Assembly: GCA_963966185.1 (NCBI GenBank)
Contig: CAWZYM010000012.1
Coordinates: 346,501 to 410,500, forward strand
Reading direction: 5' to 3'
From: Rhabditoides inermis
Lineage: Eukaryota > Nematoda > Chromadorea > Rhabditida > Rhabditidae
DNA: 64,000 bases
The notes below the pieces were generated by a model. It was not told the origin of the DNA. It made no database searches and saw only the letters and a list, made by a program, of their open reading frames with translations. This document shows positions 1-10,628 of this stretch, piece after piece; position 1 is the first letter of the stretch, and each line of letters begins with the position of its first letter. Both the position numbers and the translations under genes were made by a program.

Positions 1-6
1 GTCTCT

Positions 7-57
<51 letters not shown>

Positions 58-139
58 CTCTCTCCTCTCCTCTCCTTTCCTAACTCTCCCTCCCTCCCTC
101 TCTCTCCCTCCCTCTCTCCCCCTCTCTCTCTCCACTCAC
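1..139. repeat. CT microsatellite in intron
   Basis: Almost pure CT/CCT dinucleotide run on the plus strand. It follows the donor of the exon at 140-261, so it is probably intronic to the kinase gene. Matching tracts fill the other introns at about 280-360 (CT), 480-630 (AG), 843-990 (AG) and 1100-1262 (CT). Confidence 0.85.
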
Positions 140-1189
140 GTATTCGGGATGAACTGCGCGTGCGAGGGTGACTCGTTCTGGTCGCCAGTGGCTCGAATCG
201 GAGGCAGACAGCCCTGCCAGTCGAGCGGCTCGCTCATGTGAACGTCCTCAGCCGCCGCGCACTGAGAGAGAAATCTCTCTCTCTCCCTCTTTCTCTCTCC
301 CTCTCCCTTCTCTCTCTATCTCCCTCTCTCTTTCACTCTCTCTCTCTTTCTCTCTCCCTACCACCAGAAGCTGTGTACGAATCAGCTTGTAGTCTGGCTC
401 GTCCGCGTAGCTCATCACATTCAGAAGGCGCATGATCATCACGGCACTCTTCGGACCGCGGTGGAGCGCCTCGGGGACTGAAGAGAGAAAGAGAGGGAGG
501 GTGAGAGAGAGGGAGAGAGAGAGAGAAAGAGAAAGAGAGAGAAGGAGAGAGAGGGAGAGAGAGTGGGTGAGAGAGGATGAGAGAGATAGAGAGAAGGAGA
601 GAGAGAGAGGGAGAGAGAGGGAGAGATGCACCACCACCCACTCTGCTCCTTCATGAACAGCTCCTTGCTGTGTTGAATCGACACGAGATCCTTGAGGCAG
701 CGCCACGGCAGAGAAGTGTCGTCGAACAGATCAAACGCCATGAACAACCACATCTCCAGGTCGTCCTGCGATCATTGATTTATTGATCGATTCGTCAGAG
801 TCTTGATATCAATTTGATACGGTGCATGAGAGAAGAGGAGTGATAAATATAGAAAGCGAGCGAGAGAGAGAGAAGGAGAGAGAGAGAGAACGAGAGAGAG
901 AGGAAGAGAGAGAGAGAGAGTGAGAGAGAGAGAAAGGAAGAGAGAGAGAGAGGAGAGAGAGAGGGGAGAGAGAGAGGGAGAAAGAGAGAGACGCCTCGCC
1001 TTCCTGCCCTGGTCCTCTCCTCGCATCGCCGCCTGCGACGCCCACTTGACAGTGTCGATGTAGAACTGAGTCTTCTTGCGCGGCAGGCTGCAAATAATAG
1101 ATCTCTCTCTCTCTCTCTCCCTCTCTCTCTGTGTATCTCTCTCCTCTCTCATCTCTCTCTCTCTCTGTGTATCTCTCTCCTCTCTCATC

Positions 1190-1245
<56 letters not shown>

Positions 1246-2003
1246 CCTCTCTTTCTCTCTCCCACTCACAAGTGCTCGCCCTTCTTGTTCCGGAAGCGCC
1301 GCGATATCCCGAAATCCGTCATGTACACGATATTCTCGCGATCGTTCGGTCCCACCGCGAAGTTCTGAATGGGCATAGTGGGCGTGGCCAAGTGGGTAAG
1401 TGGTGGGGTCGAGCTAAAGGGGCGGAGCTAAAGGGGGCGTGTCCTCTACCTCGGGTCGGACATGACGGTGCAGCCATCCGATGCGGTGCAACTCCTCGAT
1501 AGCCTCGAACGTCTGAAGAGCGATCTGAAGGGCGGTGCTCTTGCTGAAAACAGGGAGACTGTTATTACTACTACTACTACAGTACTCCAATTTCTTTCCT
1601 AAGTAGTCTTTCCTAAACCAAAATTTTCTTCCTTGGCTAGAGAGACATAGAAATATAGAGCAGGCACCTACTGCAAATCAACTTCAGTATTCCAATATAG
1701 TGGAATGACCGCAAATGAGTTCCACTCTTTTCACGAGAGACATTAGGGTGATTATAATGTTTCCAACGAAAAATCCTGAGCTAATGTAAGTGCGAGCCTA
1801 TATTATAGTACTTTGGTACTAGTACATCATACCAGTACCCACCTGAAGTTGTGCTGCATGACGTATTTCCTAATGGCGAATATGGAGTATCCGTAGAGGT
1901 CGGTGAGGAGGAACTTGTAGCCGTTGACCATGGCCCGGTCCATGTAGGCAAGGAAGTGACGACCGCCGCAGCCACGCGCATCCAGAAGGACGGAGAGCTC
2001 GGT
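140..2003 (-). CDS. TTBK-like pseudokinase, partial (left copy)
   Basis: Seven exons on the minus strand, placed by splice signals and by alignment to the copy at the right edge: 1843-2003, 1450-1543, 1270-1364, 1000-1087, 642-765, 365-477, 140-261. The protein resembles the tau-tubulin/casein-kinase-1 family: LHRHVRPE is the catalytic loop, TDFGISRR the DFG segment, and DDLEMWLFMAFDLF the helix-F region (family DDLWSLFYML). The HRD aspartate is replaced by His, so catalysis is unlikely although DFG is kept. The exons with the Gly-rich loop and VAIK lysine are not visible, because an ORF1-like gene lies directly upstream. The last exon ends at a donor and the 3' end lies left of the window. 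The intron between 1000 and 765 starts with GC (gcgagg), where the right copy has GT. Introns are filled with AG/CT microsatellite. The family call is firm; activity and completeness are not. Confidence 0.8.
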
Positions 2004-2020
2004 CTGGAAAAGGGAGGGGG

Positions 2021-2113
2021 AATGACGTCATCAATGTATGATAACCCTTGCTGGCCTATAAAAGAGAAAAGTGAGGGGACCAATGACGTCATCAATGTAT
2101 GATAACCCTTGCT
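2021..2113. repeat. 61-bp direct duplication with TGACGTCA sites
   Basis: A 32-bp sequence starting AATGACGTCATCAATG occurs at 2021-2052 and again at 2082-2113, identical in both places. Each copy holds the palindrome TGACGTCA, the core of CRE/bZIP sites. It lies just upstream of the first visible kinase exon. Regulatory meaning is inferred only. Confidence 0.6.
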
Positions 2114-2262
2114 TCAAAAAGGACTGACTGCTTGGTTTACATCAATGTGTAAAAGACAATACGTTTTGGCAAGACAAGGCAAGACAACTGGCAAGATAAT
2201 TCGGATAAATACAGTCTATGATGGTAGGTGGTAGGATTCGGTTATAATAGGTAAGTAATGGG

Positions 2263-3096
2263 TTACGGTAGTACGTTCTCCATGGGAGAAGGGGTCGGCT
2301 GGGAAGAGGCAGTGGGCACGGCAGGCAACGGAGGGAAGGCAGACACGCTGGCAGACGAGAACGACGGGAGACGACGAGAGGCGGCGACAAAGGGGCGGGG
2401 CGTGAGCGGGGGGTGAGCAGTACCAGACTGACCGGGGCGCGGAAGGGTGGCGCGGAGAGAAGGAATGTCGTTCCGGAGAACAACCTGACCAGCGTACACG
2501 ACGTAGTCCTGCTTGGTCCTCTCCCTCGTCTCCTTGCACTTCTTGCGGAGCTCTCGGTCTCGCTTCAGCTGCTCATCCGGAAGAGACTCCCGGATGAAGA
2601 TACCGCGAACCTTGTCACGGTTCTTCTGGTACGCCGAGACGAACGCGGACGCTCCGCGCGAGCTGCTGAACACCACCTTGGTGGTGCGAGTCTGGCCGGT
2701 TCCCATGCGGTAGACGTCGAGCACCCTGTACTCCACTCCGAGAATGTTGGCGATGGTCGTCACCCTGTGGTGGTCATCGCTCACGCGGTCCTGCGGCTGC
2801 TCGAACCTAGACTCGTGCAACCCGAGAACCACAGCACAGTGAGAACGGTTGTTCTCGTTGACCTCCTCTCTCGCAATCGCCCGCGCGGTATCACGATCGA
2901 TGCCAGGGGCTGCGAGACGAGAGAGAACAAGGGAACACGTCTGAAGAACACGGCGCGCGTACAGGGGAATGTCATCCTTGTCGATCATAGAGTCAATGGC
3001 ACAACGGAGATTCTCCACCTCAGATCGGTCCTCCACATCAGGAGACGTGAGGGCCCGCTTTGGCGGAGGGTGGGGCACGACGACAGGGGGAGACAT
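2263..3096 (-). CDS. ORF1-like, LINE-associated protein (orphan)
   Basis: A single uninterrupted 277-codon frame starting at ATG 3094-3096. An N-terminal part with a helical stretch is followed, around residues 140-200, by a region reading RTTKVVFSSS, then GIFIRESLPDEQLKRDREL and KQDYVVYAGQVVL. That basic pattern resembles the RRM-like, nucleic-acid-binding portion of proteins encoded upstream of reverse transcriptase in LINEs and many nematode relatives. The C-terminal 70 residues are Pro/Ser/Ala-rich. No reverse transcriptase follows on this strand; the next feature downstream is the kinase copy, so this is an orphan ORF1 or a domesticated copy. The frame is intact and GC-rich compared with the satellite beside it. 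Family call moderate, function inferred. Confidence 0.5.
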   Translation of the reverse strand: MSPPVVVPHPPPKRALTSPDVEDRSEVENLRCAIDSMIDKDDIPLYARRVLQTCSLVLSRLAAPGIDRDTARAIAREEVNENNRSHCAVVLGLHESRFEQPQDRVSDDHHRVTTIANILGVEYRVLDVYRMGTGQTRTTKVVFSSSRGASAFVSAYQKNRDKVRGIFIRESLPDEQLKRDRELRKKCKETRERTKQDYVVYAGQVVLRNDIPSLRATLPRPGQSGTAHPPLTPRPFVAASRRLPSFSSASVSAFPPLPAVPTASSQPTPSPMENVLP

Positions 3097-3179
3097 AGGA
3101 ACAGAAGGTCAAAGAAGAGAGGCGCGCGAGAAAATAGAGAAAAATCACCACCCAGAACGGGTCAGAGGGCGCGAGTGGT

Positions 3180-3660
3180 CAGAGGGCGCAAGAACTGCCA
3201 AAATGCAGCCTGCATGCAGGGAGAACGTGCGAAATGCAGCCTGCATGCAGGAAGAACTGCCAAATGCAGCCTGCATGCAGGAAGAACTGCCAAATGCAGC
3301 CTGCATGCAGGAAGAACTGCCAAAATGCAGCCTGCATGCAGGAAGAACTGCCAAATGCAGCCTGCATGCAGGAAGAACTGCCAAAATGCAGCCTGCATGC
3401 AGGAAGAACTGCCAAATGCAGCCTGCATGCAGGAAGAACTGCCAAAATGCAGCCTGCATGCAGGAAGAACTGCCAAATGCAGCCTGCATGCAGGGAGAAC
3501 TGCCAAAATGCAGCCTGCATGCAGGAAGAACGTGCGAAATGCAGCCTGCATGCAGGGAGAACGTGCAATATGCATCCTGCATGCAGATATGTTTGACGAA
3601 TTGCAGCCTGCATGCAGGGGATATGATGCGGTTGCAGCCTGCATGCAGGAAGGTTGCAGC
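3180..3660. repeat. 30/31-bp minisatellite with 12-bp palindrome
   Basis: About 15 head-to-tail units of the form GCAGCCTGCATGCAGG + AAGAACTGCCAAA. Units alternate between 30 and 31 bp (CAAATG versus CAAAATG). Each carries the perfect palindrome CCTGCATGCAGG. Units become degenerate after about 3560, where the linker changes but the palindrome remains. Confidence 0.9.
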
Positions 3661-4249
3661 CTACAATGAGACAACGGGATGCATTCCTCCTGCAAGTAAA
3701 ATGCACATGTCCTGCAATTGAGATGCATAGGTCCTGCAAGTGATCCGGAAATGGGCGTGGCTTCAGTTTTGTGCAAATGTTCATTCATATTTAAGTGTTT
3801 TGTTTTGTTTTGTCATGATTTTTAGTTATTGATGTTATCATTATTCATTATTGTTTCCAAAGAAATAAAAGTTGTTCAGCCAACATGGGTAGACCCAAAG
3901 TGGGGCCAAGGAGAAAGGGACGGCAAGAACCTCTGATCTAAAACGAGGTAAGCAGATATTGAATAATTGATTTTTTTCTTGATATTAGTATGTTTGTATA
4001 GTCATGTTTGTGTATAGTTCTGGTCACTCTTCATCGAGCCGTGACGGATAGTTGCGGTGAGCGAGTGACGGCGACTGAGTTCCAGCGAGAAGATGCAGAA
4101 GATGCAGACGATTTCATGGACTACAATTGTGGTGAGTTCAACTTGTTTGCGCTACAGTACAAGAACTTGAAACAGCCTAATTTGAAAATGTGTCGTTTTC
4201 AGAAAAACTGCATCGTTGAGACAAACACTCCACCAACTTCGACTACTTC
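3661..4249 (+). other. Non-repetitive flank with possible exons
   Basis: No convincing complete gene. ATG 3885 opens an 18-codon basic frame (MGRPKVGPRRKGRQEPLI) after a TTGTTCAG acceptor. A further exon-like stretch, about 4015-4131, reads TLHRAVTDSCGERVTATEF and is followed by GTGAGT. Then comes CAGTACAAGAACTTGAAACA (from about 4155), a sequence that also borders the right-hand 105-bp array at 58486. These may be exons of one mobile element or gene family in whose intron the satellite grew. Confidence 0.3.
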
Positions 4250-7200
4250 AACTTTACTGCACCAGCGCCTTCTGGAAGTAGCTTCCCACAATCCTCGAGA
4301 AGCGATTTTTGCTTTTTTGAGTTTTCATAGTTATGTTATAACGTGGTGTCAAAACACACCACTGCACCAGCGCCTTCTGGGAGTAGCTTCCCACTCTCCT
4401 ACTTTGAGTTTTCATAATTATGTTATAACGTGGTGTCAAAACACACCACTGCACCAGCGCCTTCTGGGAGTAGCTTCCCACTCTCCTACTTTGAGTTTTC
4501 ATAATTTTGTTATAACGTGGTGTCAAAACACACCACTGCACCAGCGCCTTCTGAAGGTAGCTTCCCACAATCCGCGAAAAGCGATTTCTGCTACTTTGAG
4601 TTTTCATAATTATGTTATAACGTGGGGTCAATCACACCACTGCACCAGCGCCTTCTGGGAGTAGCTTCCCACAATCCGCGAGAAGCGATTTCTCCTACTT
4701 TGAGTTTTCATATTTATGTTATAACGTGGTGTTAAAGTACACCACTGCACCAGCGCCTTCTGGGAGTAGCTTCCCACAATCCGCGAGAAGCGATTTCTCC
4801 TACTTTGAGTTTTCATATTTATGTTATAACGTGGTTTCAAAACACACCACTGCACCAGCGCCTTCTGGGAGTAGCTTCCCACAATCCGCGAGAAGCGATT
4901 TCTCCTACTTTGAGTTTTCATATTTATGTTATAACGTGGTTTCAAAACACACCACTGCACCAGCGCCTTCTGGGAGTAGCTTCCCAAAATCCGCGAGAAG
5001 CGATTTCTCCTACTTTGAGTTTTCATATTTATGTTATAACGTGGTTTCAAAACACACCACTGCACCAGCGCCTTCTGGGAGTAGCTTCCCACAATCCGCG
5101 AGAAGCGATTTCTGCTACTTTGAGTTTTCATAATTATGTTATAACGTGGTGTCAAAACACACCACTGCACCAGCGCCTTCTGGAAGTAGCTTCCCACAAT
5201 CCGCGAGAAGCGATTTCTGCTACTTTGATTTTTCATAATTATGTTATAACGTGGTGTCAAAACACACCACTGCACCAGCGCCTTCTGGAAGTAGCTTCCC
5301 ACAATCCGCGTGAAGCGATTTCTGCTACTTTGAGTTTTCATAATTTTGTTATAACGTGGTGTCAAAACACACCACTGCACCAGCGCCTTCTGGAAGTAGC
5401 TTCCCACAATCCGCGAGAAGCGATTTCTCCTTCTTTGAGTTTTCATAATTATGTTATAACGTGGTGTTAAAGTACACCACTGCACCAGCGCCTTTTGGGA
5501 GTAGCTTCCCACAATCCGCGAGAAGCGATTTGTTTTTTTGGAGTTTTCATAATTATGTTATAACGTGGTGTCAAAACACACCACTGCACCAGCGCCTTCT
5601 GGAAGTAGCTTCCCACAATCCGCGAGAAGCGATTTTTGTTTTTTTTTGAGTTTTCATATTTATGTTATAACGTGGTTTCAAAACACACCACTGCACCAGC
5701 GCCTTCTGGGAGTAGCTTCCCACAATCCGCGAGAAGCGATTTCTGCTACTTTGATTTTTCATAATTATGTTATAACGTGGTGTCAAAGCACACCACTTCA
5801 CTAGCGCCTTCTGGGAGTAGCTTCCCACAATCCGCGAGAAGCGATTTCTGCTACTTTGAGTTTTCATAATTATGTTATAACGTGGTGTCAAAACACACCA
5901 CTGCACCAGCGCCTTCTGGAAGTAGCTTCCCACAATCCGCGAGAAGCGATTTCTGCTACTTTGAGTTTTCATAATTATGTTATAACGTGGTGTCAAAGCA
6001 CACCACTTCACTAGCGCCTTCTGGGAGTAGCTTCCCACAATCCGCGAGAAGCGATTTCTGCTACTTTGAGTTTTCATAATTATGTTATAACGTGGTGTCA
6101 AAACACACCACTGCACCAGCGCCTTCTGGGAGTAGCTTCCCACAATCCGCGAGAAGCGATTTCTCCTACTTTGAGTTTTCATAATTTTGTTATAACGTGG
6201 TGTCAAAACACACCACTGCACCAGCGTCTTCTGAAAGTAGCTTCCCATAATCCGCGAGAAGCGATTTCTGCTACTTTGAGTTTTCATGATTATGTTATAA
6301 CGTGGTGTCAAAACACACCACTGCACCAGCGTCTTCTGGAAGTAGCTTCCCACAATCCGCGAGAAGCGATTTCTGCTACTTTGAGTTTTCATAATTATGT
6401 TATAACGTGGTGTCAAAACACACCACTGCACCAGCGCCTTCTGGAAGTAGCTTCCCACAATCCGCGAGAAGCGATTTCTGCTACTTTGAGTTTTCATAAT
6501 TATGTTATAACGTGGGGTCAATCACACCACTGCACCAGCGCCTTCTGGGAGTAGCTTCCCACAATCCGCGAGAAGCTATTTCTCCTACTTTGAGTTTTCA
6601 TATTTATGTTATAACGTGGTGTTAAAGTACACCACTGCACCAGCGCCTTCTGGGAGTAGCTTCCCACAATCCGCGAGAAGCGATTTCTCCTACTTTGAGT
6701 TTTCATATTTATGTTATAACGTGGTTTCAAAACACACCACTGCACCAGCGCCTTCTGGGAGTAGCTTCCCACAATCCGCGAGAAGCGATTTCTCCTACTT
6801 TGAGTTTTCATATTTATGTTATAACGTGGTTTCAAAACACACCACTGCACCAGCGCCTTCTGGGAGTAGCTTCCCACAATCCGCGAGAAGCGATTTCTGC
6901 TACTTTGAGTTTTCATAATTATGTTATTACGTGGTGTCAAAACACACCACTGCACCAGCGCCTTCTGGAAGTAGCTTCCCACAATCCGCGAGAAGCGATT
7001 TCTGCTACTTTGATTTTTCATAATTATGTTATAACGTGGTGTCAAAACAAACCACTGCACCAGCGCCTTCTGGAAGTAGCTTCCCACAATCCGCGTGAAG
7101 CGATTTCTGCTACTTTGAGTTTTCATAATTTTGTTATAACGTGGTGTCAAAACACACCACTGCACCAGCGCCTTCTGGGAGTAGCTTCCCACAATCCGCG

Positions 7201-8280
7201 TGAAGCGATTTCTCCTACTTTGAGTTTTCATAATTTTGTTATAACGTGGTGTCAAAACACACCACTGCACCAGCGCCTTCTGGAAGTAGCTTCCCACAAT
7301 CCGCGAGAAGCGATTTCTCCTTCTTTGAGTTTTCATAATTATGTTATAACGTGGTGTTAAAGTACACCACTGCACCAGCGCCTTTTGGGAGTAGCTTCCC
7401 ACAATCCGCGAGAAGCGATTTTTTTTGGAGTTTTCATAATTATGTTATAACGTGGTGTCAAAACACACCACTGCACCAGCGCCTTCTGGAAGTAGCTTCC
7501 CACAATCCGCGAGAATCGATTTTTTTTTGAGTTTTCATATTTATGTTATAACTTATAACGTGGTTTCAAAACACACCACTGCACCAGCGCCTTCTGGGAG
7601 TAGCTTCCCACAATCCGCGAGAAGCGATTTCTGCTACTTTGATTTTTCATAATTATGTTATAACGTGGTGTCAAAGCACACCACTTCACTAGCGCCTTCT
7701 GGGAGTAGCTTCCCACAATCCGCGAGAAGCGATTTCTGCTACTTTGAGTTTTCATATTTATGTTATAACGTGGTTTCAAAACACACCACTGCACCAGCGC
7801 CTTCTGGAAGTAGCTTCCCACAATCCGCGAGAAGCGATTTCTGCTACTTTGAGTTTTCATAATTATGTTATAACGTGGTGTCAAAGCACACCACTGCACC
7901 AGCGCCTTCTGGAAGTAGCTTCCCACAATCCGCGAGAAGCGATTTCTGCTACTTTGAGTTTTCATAATTTTGTTAAAACGTGGTGTCAAAACACACCACT
8001 GCACCAGCGCCTTCTGGAAGTAGCTTCCCACAATCCGCGAGAAGCGATTTCTGCTACTTTGAGTTTTCATAATTATGTTAAAACGTGGTGTCAAAACACA
8101 CCACTGCACCAGCGCCTTCTGGAAGTAGCTTCCCACAATCCGCGAGAAGCGATTTCTGCTACTTTGAGTTTTCATAATTTTGTTATAACGTGGTGTCAAA
8201 ACACACCACTGGACCAGCGCCTTCTGGAAGTAGCTTCCCACAATCCGCGAGAAGCGATTTCTGCTACTTTGAGTTTTCAT
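4250..8280. repeat. 105-bp satellite array, block A
   Basis: Head-to-tail 105-bp units, about 38 copies. The consensus is a chain of palindromes: CATAATTATG, GTTATAAC, GTGGTGT-6-ACACCAC, TGGGA-6-TCCCA and GAGAA-5-TTCTC. The first copies at 4380-4500 lack 18 bp. Sequence at 4628-5512 recurs at 6518-7402, an offset of 1890 bp, exactly 18 units, so a higher-order block has been duplicated. Because 105 is a multiple of three, two or three frames stay open over long distances; these are not regarded as genes. Confidence 0.95.
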
Positions 8281-8720
8281 AAGAAAGAATAAGAATAAGA
8301 ATATTTATCTCGAATCAAGTAGCACACGATATCGATTACGTAAATTACGGTAAGATAGGTAAAATACAGTAATACAATGCCTACTGCGAGTTCCAACAAT
8401 ACGGATTTCGGTTGTCCCGTGGATGCGTACGTGTTGTTGGTTATGCTTGTCATCCCCTGCTTGCGGCTTCTGGGGAAGTTTCGATCTCGGCGGCGGAAGA
8501 TCCGGGCTTCAACGATCGATCGCGAAGAGACGTCTCCAAGAGTGTCATCGTCTTCGAGGATTCCTCTCCAGTCTCAATGCCGTAGATGTAGAGAGTAGCA
8601 AAATTGAATACCAGTCCGGTTAGTGTCCTCCGCCGCACAGCATTGTTCAGGGGTCGGGGAAATAACAGGGAAAGGCACCCGACCGCGCGCTGGCAGAGAA
8701 ATGAGCAAAAATGAGCAAAA
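8281..8720. other. Unique segment interrupting the satellite
   Basis: Non-satellite sequence breaking the 105-bp array. It begins with AAGAAAGAATAAGAATAAGA, a GAATAA-type short run that could be the tail of a retroelement on the minus strand. It ends with two ATGAGCAAAA copies before the satellite resumes at GAGTTTTCATAATTATG. Small frames at 8377-8640 match nothing I recognise. Confidence 0.5.
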
Positions 8721-10628
8721 ATGAGTTTTCATAATTATGTTATAACGTGGTGTCAAAACACACCACTGCACCAGCGCCTTCTGGGAGTAGCTTCCCATAA
8801 TCCGCGAGAAGCGATTTCTGCTTTTTTGAGTTTTCATATTTACATATGTTATAACGTGGTTTCAAAACACACCACTGCACCAGCGCCTTCTGGGAGTAGC
8901 TTCCCATAATCCGCGAGAAGCGATTTCTGCTACTTTGATTTTTCATAATTTTGTTATAACGTGGTGTCAAAACACACCACTGCACCAGCGCCTTCTGGAA
9001 GTAGCTTCCCACAATCTGCGAGAAGCGATTTCTGCTACTTTGAGTTTTCATAATTTTGTTATAACGTGGTGTCAAAACACACCACTGCACCAGCGCCTTC
9101 TGGGAGTAGCTTCCCACAATCCGCAAACAGCGATTTCTGCTACTTTGAGTTTTCATAATTTTGTTATAACGTGGTGTCAAAACACACCACTGCACCAGCG
9201 CCTTCTGGAAGTAGCTTCCCACAATCCGCGAGAAGCGATTTCTCCTACTTTGAGTTTTCATAATTATGTTATAACGTGGTGTCAAAGCACACCACTGCAC
9301 CAGCGCCTTCTGGAAGTAGCTTCCCACAATCCGCGAGAAGCGATTTCTGCTACTTTGAGTTTTCATAATTTTGTTATAACGTGGTGTCAAAACACACCAC
9401 TGCACCAGCGCCTTCTGGAAGTAGCTTCCCACAATCCGCGAGAAGCGATTTCTCCTACTTTGAGTTTTCATAATTATGTTATAACGTGGTGTCAAAGCAC
9501 ACCACTGCACCAGCGCCTTCTGGAAGTAGCTTCCCACAATCCGCGAGAAGCGATTTCTGCTACTTTGAGTTTTCATAATTTTGTTATAACGTGGTGTCAA
9601 AACACACCACTGCACCAGCGCCTTCTGGAAGTAGCTTCCCACAATCCGCGAGAAGCGATTTCTCCTACTTTGAGTTTTCATAATTTTGTTATAACGTGGT
9701 GTCAAAACACACCACTGCACCAGCGTCTTCTGGAAGTAGCTTCCCACAATCCGCGAGAAGCGATTTCTGCTACTTTGAGTTTTCATAATTTTGTTATAAC
9801 GTGGTGTCAAAACACACCACTGCACCAGCGTCTTCTGGAAGTAGCTTCCCACAATCCGCGAGAAGCGATTTCTGCTACTTTGAGTTTTCATAATTTTGTT
9901 ATAACGTGGTGTCAAAACACACCACTGCACCAGCGCCTTCTGGAAGTAGCTTCCCACAATCCGCGAGAAGCGATTTCTGCTACTTTGAGTTTTCATGATT
10001 ATGTTATAACGTGGTGTCAAAACACACCACTGCACCAGCGCTTTCTGGAAGTAGCTTCCCACAATCCGCGAGAAGCGATTTCTGCTACTTTGAGTTTTCA
10101 TAATTATGTTATAACGTGGTGTCAAAACACACCACTGCACCAGCGCCTTCTGGAAGTAGCTTCCCATAATCCGCGAAAAGCGATTTCTGCTACTTTGAGT
10201 TTTCATAATTATGTTATAACGTGGTGTCAAAACACACCGCTGCACCAGCGCCTTCTGGAAGTAGCTTCCCATAATCCGCGAAAAGCGATTTCTGCTACTT
10301 TGAGTTTTCATAATTATGTTATAACGTGGTGTCAAAACACACCACTGCACCAGCGCCTTCTGGAAGTAGCTTCCCATAATCCGCGAAAAGCGATTTCTGC
10401 TACTTTGAGTTTTCATAATTATGTTATAACGTGGTGTCAAAACACACCGCTGCACCAGCGCCTTCTGGAAGTAGCTTCCCATAATCCGCGAAAAGCGATT
10501 TCTGCTACTTTGAGTTTTCATAATTATGTTATAACGTGGTGTCAAAACACACCACTACACCAGCGCCTTCTGGGAGTAGCTTCCCACAATCCCCGAGAAG
10601 CGATTTCTCCTACTTTGAGTTTTCATAA
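8721..10628. repeat. 105-bp satellite array, block B
   Basis: About 18 units of the same 105-bp repeat and orientation as block A. Between about 9241 and 9660 two unit types alternate (CTCC/AATTATG/TCAAAGC versus CTGC/AATTTTG/TCAAAAC), a 210-bp dimer. Near 10130-10540 a second alternation (ACCACTGC versus ACCGCTGC) has the same period. The block stops at TTTTCATAATC, where the Penelope-like element begins. Confidence 0.95.

Noticed and set aside
248..706. Ser/Leu-rich open frames over CT/AG tracts (also 772-1378, 18827-20306, 26575-27078, 41111-41668, 42254-42782)
   Set aside because: They are translations of dinucleotide repeats on either strand, with no conserved domain and overlapping frames.
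3180..3660. CRISPR-like array
   Set aside because: Units are contiguous or nearly so, with no variable spacers, and the organism is a eukaryote. The same holds for the 86-, 105- and 140-bp arrays.
8740..10545. Long antisense and sense frames in the 105-bp arrays (up to about 600, 685 and 786 residues)
   Set aside because: A 105-bp period keeps any stop-free frame open indefinitely. Two or more frames are open at once, and both strands equally, so length is no evidence of coding.
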